Source of the DNA: Bacillus sp. FJAT-29937
Lineage (GTDB): Bacteria; Bacillota; Bacilli; Bacillales; Cytobacillaceae
Reading direction: 5' to 3'
Length of the DNA stretch: 64,000 nucleotides
Assembly: GCF_001509555.1 (NCBI RefSeq)
Contig: NZ_LMAS01000005.1
Location: 71,507 to 135,506 of the forward strand
Numbering within the stretch: position 1 is the first letter of the stretch; every line of letters begins with the position of its first letter. Of this stretch, positions 52,006-60,832 are shown in pieces. The notes below the pieces were generated by a model. The model was not told the DNA's origin. It was given only the letters and a program-made list of their open reading frames with translations, and ran no database searches. Made by a program: the position numbers and the translations under genes.

Positions 52006-53127
52006 ATGAAAATCAAAAAAAGCATTGAAAGAGTTCCTGGCGGTCTAATGGTTATCCCTCTTATGTTAGGGGCACTATTAAATACGATTGACCAGCTTCA
52101 CATTCCTTTTATTATGAACATCCTTAAATCCTTAGGGGTATCACCTGCCCAAGAAGGTATTTATGAGTTTATGAGAATTGGCGGCTTTTCGGAGGCTCTT
52201 TTTAAAAATGGAACCTTAACGCTTATTGGTTTATTTCTATTCTGTGCAGGTAGTCAAATGAATTTGAGAGTAGGTGGAAAGGCTTTAAAGAAAGGTATTT
52301 TGCTTACCTCAAGTAAGTGCTTAACCGGAATTCTCATTGGAATTTTGTTTGGAATATTTTTTGATCCAATGAACGGTCTTCTTGGTTTATCGACAGTGGC
52401 GATTATTGCAGCTATGACCAATGGAAATGAAGGAATGTATGCAGTTCTTACAGGTCAATATGGAAACCGTTCAGATGTTGGTGCAATCTCTGTTTTAACT
52501 TTAAATGACGGCCCATTCTTTACAATGCTTGCATTAGGAATGGTTGGGTCACATTTTCCACTAATCGCATTTATTGCGGTATTGCTGCCAATAGCTCTTG
52601 GAATGCTGCTTGGAAACTTAGATGAGGATATTCGAGAATTCCTAAAGCCTGGAGAAACATTACTTGTCCCATTCTTTGCATTCTGTCTTGGAGCAGGAAT
52701 GAACTTTATGAGCTTCTTTAATCCAGAGGCAGTCTGGGGAGGGTTAGCTTTGGGCTTTGCAACAGTTATTTTATCAGCTATTACAGGGATCCTAGTCTAC
52801 CGTTTATTCGGTGAGAGAAGCACAATTGGTCCAGTTGCTGAAGCATCAACGGCAGGGAATGCGGTTGGGACCCCTGCAGCCATCGCTGCAGCCGCAGCAG
52901 TCTCAGCTGGGGCAGGACTCATGACATTGGAAGAGGCAAAGGCTTTCCAAGATATTGCGAATCTGGCAACCATACAAATTTCGATATCTACAATTACTAC
53001 GTCCATTTTATGTCCAATAGCAGTCATCCTTTGGGATAAGTATCAAAGAAGCAAGGGGATTGATGGAACAATAGAAGACATTTCTAAAAAAATAATAGTT
53101 CAACCAGAAATGAAACAGAATGCTTGA
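52006..53127 (+). CDS. 2-keto-3-deoxygluconate permease family transporter (KdgT-like)
   Basis: This 373-residue protein has about ten hydrophobic helices and KdgT-family motifs (RVPGGLMVIPLMLGALLNT, LTLNDGPFFTMLALG, TAGNAVGTPAAIAA). KdgT imports 2-keto-3-deoxygluconate with protons; here the neighbours point to another 2-oxo or hydroxy acid, so specificity is open. The start is set at ATG 52006, where GGTGAT is the only upstream purine block. A second transporter in the same operon as TctABC is notable. Confidence 0.82.
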   Translation: MKIKKSIERVPGGLMVIPLMLGALLNTIDQLHIPFIMNILKSLGVSPAQEGIYEFMRIGGFSEALFKNGTLTLIGLFLFCAGSQMNLRVGGKALKKGILLTSSKCLTGILIGILFGIFFDPMNGLLGLSTVAIIAAMTNGNEGMYAVLTGQYGNRSDVGAISVLTLNDGPFFTMLALGMVGSHFPLIAFIAVLLPIALGMLLGNLDEDIREFLKPGETLLVPFFAFCLGAGMNFMSFFNPEAVWGGLALGFATVILSAITGILVYRLFGERSTIGPVAEASTAGNAVGTPAAIAAAAAVSAGAGLMTLEEAKAFQDIANLATIQISISTITTSILCPIAVILWDKYQRSKGIDGTIEDISKKIIVQPEMKQNA

Positions 53128-53145
53128 AGATAGGAGATGAAAGGT

Positions 53146-53910
53146 ATGGAAATGATTAAGGTTAATTTTGCTGACCATATTTGTACAATTACAATCAATA
53201 ATCCGCCAATGAATATACTTTCAAAGGAATTTCGCGAAGAATTTGTACCCTTTATGGAAGAATTAAAAGGGAGACCAGATGTTCGTGTCATCATTTTAAC
53301 TGGCGAGGGGGATCGTGCGTTTTGTGCCGGAGCAGATTTAAACGAAGAAGGGGAATTAACACCAGAAACTGTACGGCTATTTCTAGAAGAGGATTGCCGA
53401 ATTTATGACATTGTCAATGAAATGCCTCAACCAGTGATTGCAGCTGTTAATGGCTATGCCTTTGGCGGAGGGTTTGAGCTTGCTTTAGCCTGTGATCTTC
53501 GCATCATGTCAGAACGTGCAAAGCTTTGCGCTGCTGGTGTGAAGGTTGGATTAGTTGTTGGACCTACCCGTCTCGTCCGGCTATTGGGGGAAGCGTATGC
53601 CAAGGAAGTAATTCTAACAGGAAGAACGATTACTGCAGAAGAGTCTCTTCAAAGAGGTTTGGCAAGTACTGTTGTTCCTCATGAAAAATTAATGGAAGAA
53701 GCACTAGAGTGGGCAAAGATGATTGCTTCACGTGCCCCCATTGCAGTAAGGCATGCAAAAGATGTCATTCAGAAAACAATGGAATTCAATTGGCAAGATG
53801 CAATGACAATGGAATTAGATGCTTTTATTAGATGCCAAGAAACAAGGGATCACAAACACGCGATTGAGTCATTTTTCAATAAGCAAACCCCTTCCTTTGA
53901 GGGAGTTTAA
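53146..53910 (+). CDS. Enoyl-CoA hydratase/isomerase family protein
   Basis: This 254-residue crotonase-fold protein has the oxyanion-hole motifs AFCAGADL and NGYAFGGGFELALACD. The first catalytic Glu of hydratases (in GGGFE) is present; the second, in the usual QPE motif, is replaced (CAAGVKVGL). It may therefore be an isomerase or hydrolase. ATG 53146 lies 9 bases after GGAG; ATG 53137 touches it. It works on a CoA ester, presumably made by the CoA-transferase two genes on. Confidence 0.82.
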   Translation: MEMIKVNFADHICTITINNPPMNILSKEFREEFVPFMEELKGRPDVRVIILTGEGDRAFCAGADLNEEGELTPETVRLFLEEDCRIYDIVNEMPQPVIAAVNGYAFGGGFELALACDLRIMSERAKLCAAGVKVGLVVGPTRLVRLLGEAYAKEVILTGRTITAEESLQRGLASTVVPHEKLMEEALEWAKMIASRAPIAVRHAKDVIQKTMEFNWQDAMTMELDAFIRCQETRDHKHAIESFFNKQTPSFEGV

Positions 53911-53945
53911 TATTAAACATTGAGGAACTGGAGGAGATTTACTTT

Positions 53946-54941
53946 ATGAAAGATGTGCTAATGTACCCTGCAGCCAACGCATTAGTAAAAGTATTGGCTG
54001 GAGTTGTTGAAGGAGAAAAGGTATTAATTTTAACTGATTTTCTAACGGAAGGAATATCAAAAGTACTTGCGTCTGCCACTGCTGCATTAGGTGCAGAACC
54101 AATCACCATATCAATGTTACCAAGAAATGGACACGGGGATGCCTTGCCAGAAGCTATAGCTGCTGCGATGAAAGAAGTAGATGTGGTTATCGCTCCAACG
54201 ACATATAACATTGCTCATACAAAAGCACGCCATGACGCACAGATGGCTGGAACAAGGATTTTAATTTTGCCTGAATCACATGAAAACATTCTTTTAAGTA
54301 GTGGATTGCGTGCTGACTTTGTTGCAATAAGGCCTCAAGTGGAAAGGCTTGCTAATATTTTGACAAACGGGGAATTCGTTCGAATTACAACACCGAAGGG
54401 CTCCGATTTACGCTTTTCCATTAAAGGTAGGGAAGGAAGGGCATTAACTGGATTTGCTAATACAAAGGATGTATCTGCGGCGCACTGTATTGAATCTAGC
54501 ATTGCCCCAGTTGAAGGAACAGCTGAAGGTATACTGGTCGTTGATGGAAGTATTCCAGGTGTTGGCCTGATTGATACTCCCGTAGTAGTGGAATTTAAGG
54601 AAGGGAAAGCCATTTCGATCACAGGCGGAAAAGAAGCTGATCTGTTTAAAAAAGTGTTAGAAGAAAGAAATGATGAAAACGGAAATATCTACTTTGCTGG
54701 TGAATTCGGAATTGGCATGAATCCGGAGTGTCAATTAGAAAACAGTATGTTAAGTGATGAAGGCGTGTTTGGAACGATTCACATCGCTTTAGGAACGAAT
54801 GCTTATATCGGAGGGAACATTAAAGCAAAGGGCCACTACGATATGGTTGTCAATGCTCCTACAGTTGAAATTGATGGAAATGTCATTTTAAAAAATAAAG
54901 AGCTATTTTTAAATAATGAAAATTTAATTGGAAAATCTTAA
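53946..54941 (+). CDS. M29-family metalloenzyme, second copy (leucyl aminopeptidase / NicX-like)
   Basis: This 331-residue protein is a divergent paralogue of the operon's first gene, sharing layout and ligand motifs (GEFGIGMNP, FGTIHIALG, GHYDMVV). Both contain APTT in the N-terminal half (VIAPTTYN here, IVAPTTFS in copy 1). Clear divergence suggests the two either act on different intermediates or form a hetero-oligomer. GGAGGAG precedes the ATG. Confidence 0.75.
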   Translation: MKDVLMYPAANALVKVLAGVVEGEKVLILTDFLTEGISKVLASATAALGAEPITISMLPRNGHGDALPEAIAAAMKEVDVVIAPTTYNIAHTKARHDAQMAGTRILILPESHENILLSSGLRADFVAIRPQVERLANILTNGEFVRITTPKGSDLRFSIKGREGRALTGFANTKDVSAAHCIESSIAPVEGTAEGILVVDGSIPGVGLIDTPVVVEFKEGKAISITGGKEADLFKKVLEERNDENGNIYFAGEFGIGMNPECQLENSMLSDEGVFGTIHIALGTNAYIGGNIKAKGHYDMVVNAPTVEIDGNVILKNKELFLNNENLIGKS

Positions 54942-54972
54942 TTCGAAGAATAAGCGTAAGGAGATGGATAAA

Positions 54973-56121
54973 ATGGGTGCTTTAAAAGGAATACGTGTTG
55001 TTGACTTAAGTCAGGTCATGGCGGGACCTTATTGCGGAATGCTGTTGGCAGATATGGGAGCTGATGTCATTAAAGTTGAACCACCGAATGGCGAAAACAC
55101 TAGAACGTGGTCACCAGGAATAAACGGTGAAAGCTATGCTTATATGGCAATCAATAGAAACAAGCGCGGTATGACCCTTAACTTAAAAACAGAGGAGGAC
55201 AGGAATACTTTTTATAAATTAATTGAAACAGCCGACATCTTAATTGAGAACTATCGCCCTGGTGTTGTTAAAAGATTGGGTATCGACTATGACACTCTTA
55301 TTAAAATAAACCCACGGCTCATTTATTGCTCTATTTCTGGATTTGGCCAATATGGACCATATTCTTCCCGCGGAGGATATGACTTAATTGCTCAAGGGAT
55401 GACAGGGATTATGAGTGTGACAGGTGAAAGAGGCGGGAAGCCAGTAAAATGCGGAATACCGGTTATTGATTTGGGTGCAGGATTATTCTCTGCATACGGG
55501 ATTTTATCAGCTTTATATGCCAGAGTAAATACAAATGAAGGGCAATTTATTGATGCCTCCCTATACGATACGGGCATTGCGTTATCTGTCTGGGAGAGCA
55601 TCCAGTTTTGGGTATCTGGCGAAACGCCTACCCCAACTGGAAGCGGACATCGATTATCTGCACCGTATCAAGCATTTGAAGCAAGCGATGGATATTTTAC
55701 TGTAGGGGCAGATACATCGCATCATTGGCCAGTATTCTGCGAAATTATAGGAAGACCTGAATTCCTAAATGACAATAGATTTGTAGATGATGCTTCACGT
55801 ATTCAGCATTTAGATGAATTTGTTAGATTAATAGAAGAAAAAACTCGTTTAAAACCAAGAAAATATTGGTTCGATAAATTTGATGAGGCAGGGATTCCAG
55901 CCGGCCCAATTAACACATACCCGGAATCATTAACGGACCAGCACACGTTTTCCCGAAAAATGGTCGAAGAGGTCGAGCATTCGGTTGCTGGAAAAGTAAA
56001 AGCGCTAGGTATTCCCGTCAAATTATCAAAAACACCGGGAGAAATTAAAAATTCAGCACCTACTTTAGGAGAACATAATGAGGAAATACTAAAAGAATTA
56101 GGCCTTGTCTCAAGCAGTTAA
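54973..56121 (+). CDS. Class III CoA-transferase (CaiB/BaiF family)
   Basis: This 382-residue protein has the family III start (VVDLSQVMAGPYCGMLLADMG), the IKVEPP motif and the catalytic Asp in GGYDLIAQG (Asp137). It transfers CoA between acids, activating the substrate for the enoyl-CoA hydratase. ATG 54973 is 9 bases behind AAGGAG; ATG 54964 touches it and the longer frame from 54928 overlaps the previous gene. Confidence 0.9.
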   Translation: MGALKGIRVVDLSQVMAGPYCGMLLADMGADVIKVEPPNGENTRTWSPGINGESYAYMAINRNKRGMTLNLKTEEDRNTFYKLIETADILIENYRPGVVKRLGIDYDTLIKINPRLIYCSISGFGQYGPYSSRGGYDLIAQGMTGIMSVTGERGGKPVKCGIPVIDLGAGLFSAYGILSALYARVNTNEGQFIDASLYDTGIALSVWESIQFWVSGETPTPTGSGHRLSAPYQAFEASDGYFTVGADTSHHWPVFCEIIGRPEFLNDNRFVDDASRIQHLDEFVRLIEEKTRLKPRKYWFDKFDEAGIPAGPINTYPESLTDQHTFSRKMVEEVEHSVAGKVKALGIPVKLSKTPGEIKNSAPTLGEHNEEILKELGLVSSS

Positions 56122-56171
56122 TCTTATTTTACTACATTAAGATATTACTTTTTAAGGAGTAGGATGTTCAT

Positions 56172-56699
56172 ATGATTCAATACTTGAGGGGACGGGTGCC
56201 TTCCGTTCATTCGGAGACATTTATTCATGAATCTGCACAAATTATTGGGGACGTGAGGATTGCAAAAGATGTCAGTATCTGGCCACAATCTGTGCTCAGG
56301 GGTGATGATCATAATTATATAGAAATTGGGGAAGGAAGTAATATTCAAGATGGCACCATCTGTCATGTTACACCGGAATCTCCACTTGTTATTGGAAAAA
56401 TGGTTACAGTTGGACATAGGGCAACCTTACATGCTTGTACAATTGAAGATGGTGCATTAATTGGAATTGGTGCTATCGTCTTAGATGGAGCAATCATTAA
56501 AAAAGGAGCCCAAGTAGCTGCCGGAGCAGTCGTTCCACCAGGAAAAGTAATCCCTGAAGGGACATTAGCCGTTGGTATCCCTGCAAAGGTCATCCGAGAA
56601 CTACATGATAAGGAAAAACAAGGCCTTATTGCTAATGCAAAAGAGTATATTGAGCTTTGGAAAAATAATTATAAACAAGAGAGTGAGGCCGAATACTGA
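56172..56699 (+). CDS. Gamma-carbonic-anhydrase / CaiE-like hexapeptide protein
   Basis: This 175-residue left-handed beta-helix protein has hexapeptide repeats and the three zinc-ligand His positions (CHVTP, VGHRATLH). It resembles gamma-carbonic anhydrases and CaiE/PaaY. PaaY-type proteins act as thioesterases or supply cofactors in CoA pathways. The neighbouring CaiB-like and crotonase genes mirror the caiBDE association. The stop overlaps the next start (TGATG). Confidence 0.88.
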   Translation: MIQYLRGRVPSVHSETFIHESAQIIGDVRIAKDVSIWPQSVLRGDDHNYIEIGEGSNIQDGTICHVTPESPLVIGKMVTVGHRATLHACTIEDGALIGIGAIVLDGAIIKKGAQVAAGAVVPPGKVIPEGTLAVGIPAKVIRELHDKEKQGLIANAKEYIELWKNNYKQESEAEY

Positions 56700-58006
56700 T
56701 GAATCAGGAGAATATGAGTTTATTTGAAAGAGGTAATCAAGTACTTCCTCCAGTAGCGGGAAGAGCAACAAATCTTGGAATTGTAAAGGCTATTGGTTCG
56801 ACTGTCGTGGATGAAAAGGGCAAATCATATTTAGACTTTGCCAGCGGAGTGGGTGTTAATAATGTAGGACATTGCCACCCAGAAATTATTGAAGCAGTTA
56901 AAGAACAATTAGATTCCATGATTCATATTGGCCACAATGTCGCCTACTATCCATCATATATTAAACTTGCTGAGGAATTAAACTATCTAACTGGATCTAA
57001 CAAAATGGTTTATTTTTCAAATAGTGGAGCCGAAGCGAATGAAGGTGCTATTAAACTAGCGAAAAAAGCCACTAAACGACCGGCCATTATTTCTTTTAAA
57101 AGGGGATTTCACGGCCGAACACTAGCAACTACATCGATTACATTTTCCAACTCTTCCTACCGTAAGGATTATGAAGGATTATTTCCAAGCATTTATTCTT
57201 GTGAATATCCTTATTCCTTCCGATCAGGTTTAAGTAATGAGGAGGAGACCGAAAGATGTATTCAAAATATAGAAGAAGTGTTTACGTATCAAGTGGATCC
57301 TTCTCAAGTGGCAGCCATCATACTTGAACCTGTACAAGGAGAAGGTGGATATATTGTTCCACCGAAGGAATTTATTAAAAAGATAAGAGCTCTTTGTGAT
57401 AAACACGGTATTCTACTTGTGTTCGATGAGGTCCAAACAGGGTTTGGAAGAACAGGTAAAATGTTTGCTTATGAGCATTTTGAAGTAGAGCCAGATATTA
57501 TCACCTTAGGTAAAGGGATTGCATCCGGTTTTCCCTTAAGTGCAGTTATCGCCAAAAGGGATATCATGGAAAAATGGGAATCCGGAACACATGGCGGTAC
57601 ATATGGTGGAAATCCCGTTTCATGTACTGCAGCATTGGCCTCCATCCAAATATTAAGACGCGAAGGAATCGAAAACGCCAGAAAGATGGGAGATTATTTA
57701 AAGAAGCAATTGCTTGATTTACAAAAGGAGTTTAAAGGCATCGGCGATGTTAGAGGCTTAGGATTAATGATAGGGATAGAGTTTGTTAATGAAGAAGGTA
57801 AACCAGATGCAAAAACGGTCAATTGGCTTAAAAATCACGCTTTAGAAAACGGACTCATTCTATTAACATGCGGAACTGAAAAAAATGTCTTACGATTTAT
57901 TCCGCCAACAACAGTCCATCAAAATGAACTTGATCAATCAATACTTATCCTAAAAGATGGATTACAGAAATTAAGTAATAAGGAGAACAGCCATGCTATA
58001 TATTAA
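56699..58006 (+). CDS. Class III aminotransferase (4-aminobutyrate aminotransferase-like)
   Basis: This 435-residue PLP enzyme has NSGAEANEGAIKLA, the metal of fold type I FDEVQTGFGRTG and the PLP Lys272 in LGKGIASGFP. It moves an omega-amino group to 2-oxoglutarate or pyruvate and would make a semialdehyde. The next gene is a semialdehyde dehydrogenase, so the pair mirrors GabT-GabD. The exact substrate (GABA, 5-aminovalerate, beta-alanine or other) cannot be decided. It overlaps its neighbours on both sides. Confidence 0.88.
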   Translation: MNQENMSLFERGNQVLPPVAGRATNLGIVKAIGSTVVDEKGKSYLDFASGVGVNNVGHCHPEIIEAVKEQLDSMIHIGHNVAYYPSYIKLAEELNYLTGSNKMVYFSNSGAEANEGAIKLAKKATKRPAIISFKRGFHGRTLATTSITFSNSSYRKDYEGLFPSIYSCEYPYSFRSGLSNEEETERCIQNIEEVFTYQVDPSQVAAIILEPVQGEGGYIVPPKEFIKKIRALCDKHGILLVFDEVQTGFGRTGKMFAYEHFEVEPDIITLGKGIASGFPLSAVIAKRDIMEKWESGTHGGTYGGNPVSCTAALASIQILRREGIENARKMGDYLKKQLLDLQKEFKGIGDVRGLGLMIGIEFVNEEGKPDAKTVNWLKNHALENGLILLTCGTEKNVLRFIPPTTVHQNELDQSILILKDGLQKLSNKENSHAIY

Positions 58007-59417
58007 CGGCGAATGGAAATCATCAAGACAGGGTGAATACTTAACTGTTTATAACCCTGCCACATTAGAAAAGGTCGGAGAAGTTGCTTTTGGAGGCAAA
58101 GAAGATGTAGAAGAAGCCATCTATGCGGCTTCAGAGGCGTTTAAAACTTGGAAGAAAGTTACAGCTGATGAAAAATCTCGCTACCTAAAAGAAATTGCAA
58201 TCAATTTAAGGGATATTGAGGAAGAGCTAGCAACGACGATTACATTAGAAATGGGGAAACCATTAAAAGAGGCCCTTGGGGAAGTAAGGCTAGCTATTTC
58301 TTATGTTGATTGGTATGCCGAAGAGGCAAAACGTATTTACGGAGAAACGATACCAGCTTCAGCCCAAAACAAAAGAATTTTAGTGCTTCGAGATCCGATT
58401 GGCGTTACAGGTGCCATCACACCTTGGAATTTCCCAGCTGCTATGGTTACACGTAAACTTGCTCCAGCCATTGCCGCCGGCTGCCCGGTTATTTTAAAAC
58501 CAGCTTCAGTGACCCCTCTAACAGCGGTCAAAATTTTTGAAGCAATAGATAAAGCAGGTTTACCGAAAGGAGTAGCCAATTTAGTACACGGTCCATCCAA
58601 CGAGGTTGCTCAATCTTTATTAGATAGCACACATGTCCAAAAAATCACCTTTACAGGTTCAACGGAAGTAGGCAAGAAATTAATGAGAGAAGCCGCAAAT
58701 ACGGTTAAGAAGGTCTCAATGGAATTAGGCGGCCATGCTCCATTTATCGTATTTGAGGATGCTGATCTAGAGGTTGCCGCTGATGCTGCAATTGCTAGTA
58801 AATTTAGAAATGCAGGGCAAACATGTGTATGTACAAATAGAATCTATGTTCAAGAAGAGGTTGCTAAGGATTTTTCGCAGATTCTCACAGAAAAAGTTAA
58901 GCAATTAAAAATAGGAAATGGGCTGGAAGAAGGAACAGAGATTGGACCTTTAATTAATGAGGAAAGTCTCGCAAAGGTAATGGAACATGTAGAAGATGCA
59001 ATAACAAAAGGCGGAAACATACTATGCGGTGGTGAACGTGAAATTTTGAATCAAAAAGGTGCATTCTATCAGCCGACAGTTATTAATAACGCCAATGAAT
59101 CTATGAAAATCGCAGTAGAAGAAACCTTTGGTCCTGTTGTTCCGATCTTTACCTTTAAAACGGAAGAAGAGGCGATTGAAAAAGCAAATCATCCATTCTA
59201 CGGGCTTGCATCTTATTGTTATACGAATGATTTAGGTCGTGCGTTTCGTGTCATGGAATCATTAGAGTATGGAATTATTGGAATTAATGATGCAATGCCA
59301 ACGACAGCCCAAGCGCCATTCGGTGGATTAAAAGAAAGTGGAATTGGTAGAGAAGGAGGAAAATACGGATTAAGCGAATATCTTGAAGAAAAGTTTGTTT
59401 CTCTGAATATTGGTTAA
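57993..59417 (+). CDS. NAD(P)-dependent (semi)aldehyde dehydrogenase
   Basis: This 474-residue aldehyde dehydrogenase has TPWNFPAAM, FTGSTEVGKKL, catalytic Glu in MELGGHAP (about 244) and the nucleophile in GQTCVC (about 278). It is of the succinate-semialdehyde type. It overlaps the aminotransferase gene by 14 bases, strong evidence for a coupled step. GAPDH-like regulation by a second Cys (TCVC) is seen in GabD but untested here. Confidence 0.9.
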   Translation: MLYINGEWKSSRQGEYLTVYNPATLEKVGEVAFGGKEDVEEAIYAASEAFKTWKKVTADEKSRYLKEIAINLRDIEEELATTITLEMGKPLKEALGEVRLAISYVDWYAEEAKRIYGETIPASAQNKRILVLRDPIGVTGAITPWNFPAAMVTRKLAPAIAAGCPVILKPASVTPLTAVKIFEAIDKAGLPKGVANLVHGPSNEVAQSLLDSTHVQKITFTGSTEVGKKLMREAANTVKKVSMELGGHAPFIVFEDADLEVAADAAIASKFRNAGQTCVCTNRIYVQEEVAKDFSQILTEKVKQLKIGNGLEEGTEIGPLINEESLAKVMEHVEDAITKGGNILCGGEREILNQKGAFYQPTVINNANESMKIAVEETFGPVVPIFTFKTEEEAIEKANHPFYGLASYCYTNDLGRAFRVMESLEYGIIGINDAMPTTAQAPFGGLKESGIGREGGKYGLSEYLEEKFVSLNIG

Positions 59418-59431
59418 GAGGAGAAGTTCGA

Positions 59432-60832
59432 ATGGATGTAATCATTAAAGAGTTTGAAGAATTTCTACCTTCAAATCAAATTTTAACGAGTTTGGCAAGC
59501 AGGTACAGTTATAGCTATGATGCTTCATTCGGAACCTACCTGCCTGATTTCGTTGTGCAGGTAAAGAATAAAGAAGAAGTATCATCAATTTTAAAACTAG
59601 CAAACAAATATAAAATTCCAGTAACGCCCAGAGGACAAGGGACATCTCTTAGTGGAGGTCCCCTTCCTGTAAAAAACGGCATTGTTTTAGATATGTCTCA
59701 ATGGGATAGTTATCTACAAATATATCCCGATGATCTCGTGGCAGTCGTTTCACCGGGAGTTCTCACCGCAACAATTAATGAAACTGCTGGTAAATATGGT
59801 TTGATGTATCCGCCTGACCCAAGCAGTGCGCATGTTTCCACCATTGGAGGTAATTTAGCGGAAAATTCCGGCGGACCTCGAGGCCTAAAGTACGGAGTGA
59901 CGAAGGATTATGTAATTGGCTTAGAAGTTGTAACCCCTGAAGGCGAAATTATTAAAACAGGCGGGAAAACGATTAAAAATGTCACGGGCTATGATTTAAC
60001 GAAAATAATTGTTGGGTCTGAAGGCACTTTAGGTGTTATTACCGAAGCTACTTTAAAATTGGTGCCTAAGCCACCAGCAACCTTAACAATGATGGCTGTT
60101 TTTGATGATCTTGTTCTGTCAGGAAAAGCCATATCAAAAGTATTAACAAATGGAATCCTTCCTTCCAAAATGGAAATCATGGATCAGTTTTCAATCATTG
60201 CAGTAGAAAACTATCAGCCTATTGGTCTGCCAACTGATTGTGAGGCGATTATTCTAATCGAATTAGATGGCCATCCATTGGCTATTGAAGACGAAATGAA
60301 AAAAATTGAATCCATTTTTACGGAAATTGGATCTGTAAAAGTGAAAATTGCTAAGGATGAAGCAGAAGCTGCGAGCTACTGGAAAGCGAGAAAACTAGTT
60401 TCTCCAGCTATAGTAAAAATTAAACCAACAAAAGTCTCTGAAGATGCAACGGTTCCTCGAAGTAAGATTCCTGAAATGTTTCAGCGATTAAAGGAAATCC
60501 GTGAAAAATACAATATTCATCTTGTTGTGTTTGGCCATGCCGGCGATGGTAATCTACATCCAAATATTATCTGTGATAAACGTGATGAAGATGAGATGAT
60601 TCGGGTGGAGAAGGCTGTTGCTGAGATTTTCGAGGCAGCTGTCCAATTAGGCGGAACCCTTTCAGGTGAGCATGGAATCGGAACACTGAAGTCTCCATTT
60701 ATGGAAATGGAATTAGGTGAAATTGGGCTTGATATGATGAAAAAAATTAAGCAAGCATGGGATCCAAATAATATATTAAATCCTGGGAAAATTTTCCCTG
60801 AAAAAGGGCAAAAGCTGGTGTTACGGGGATGA
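59432..60832 (+). CDS. FAD-linked oxidase subunit, GlcD family
   Basis: This 466-residue protein has the FAD-binding (PCMH) domain with PRGQGTSLSGG and GGNLAENSGGPRG, and the C-terminal oxidase domain with FGHAGDGNLHPN and SGEHGIGTLK. It oxidises a 2-hydroxy acid (glycolate, lactate or 2-hydroxyglutarate) and passes electrons to the iron-sulphur partner downstream. GAGGAG precedes the ATG. Confidence 0.9.
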   Translation: MDVIIKEFEEFLPSNQILTSLASRYSYSYDASFGTYLPDFVVQVKNKEEVSSILKLANKYKIPVTPRGQGTSLSGGPLPVKNGIVLDMSQWDSYLQIYPDDLVAVVSPGVLTATINETAGKYGLMYPPDPSSAHVSTIGGNLAENSGGPRGLKYGVTKDYVIGLEVVTPEGEIIKTGGKTIKNVTGYDLTKIIVGSEGTLGVITEATLKLVPKPPATLTMMAVFDDLVLSGKAISKVLTNGILPSKMEIMDQFSIIAVENYQPIGLPTDCEAIILIELDGHPLAIEDEMKKIESIFTEIGSVKVKIAKDEAEAASYWKARKLVSPAIVKIKPTKVSEDATVPRSKIPEMFQRLKEIREKYNIHLVVFGHAGDGNLHPNIICDKRDEDEMIRVEKAVAEIFEAAVQLGGTLSGEHGIGTLKSPFMEMELGEIGLDMMKKIKQAWDPNNILNPGKIFPEKGQKLVLRG

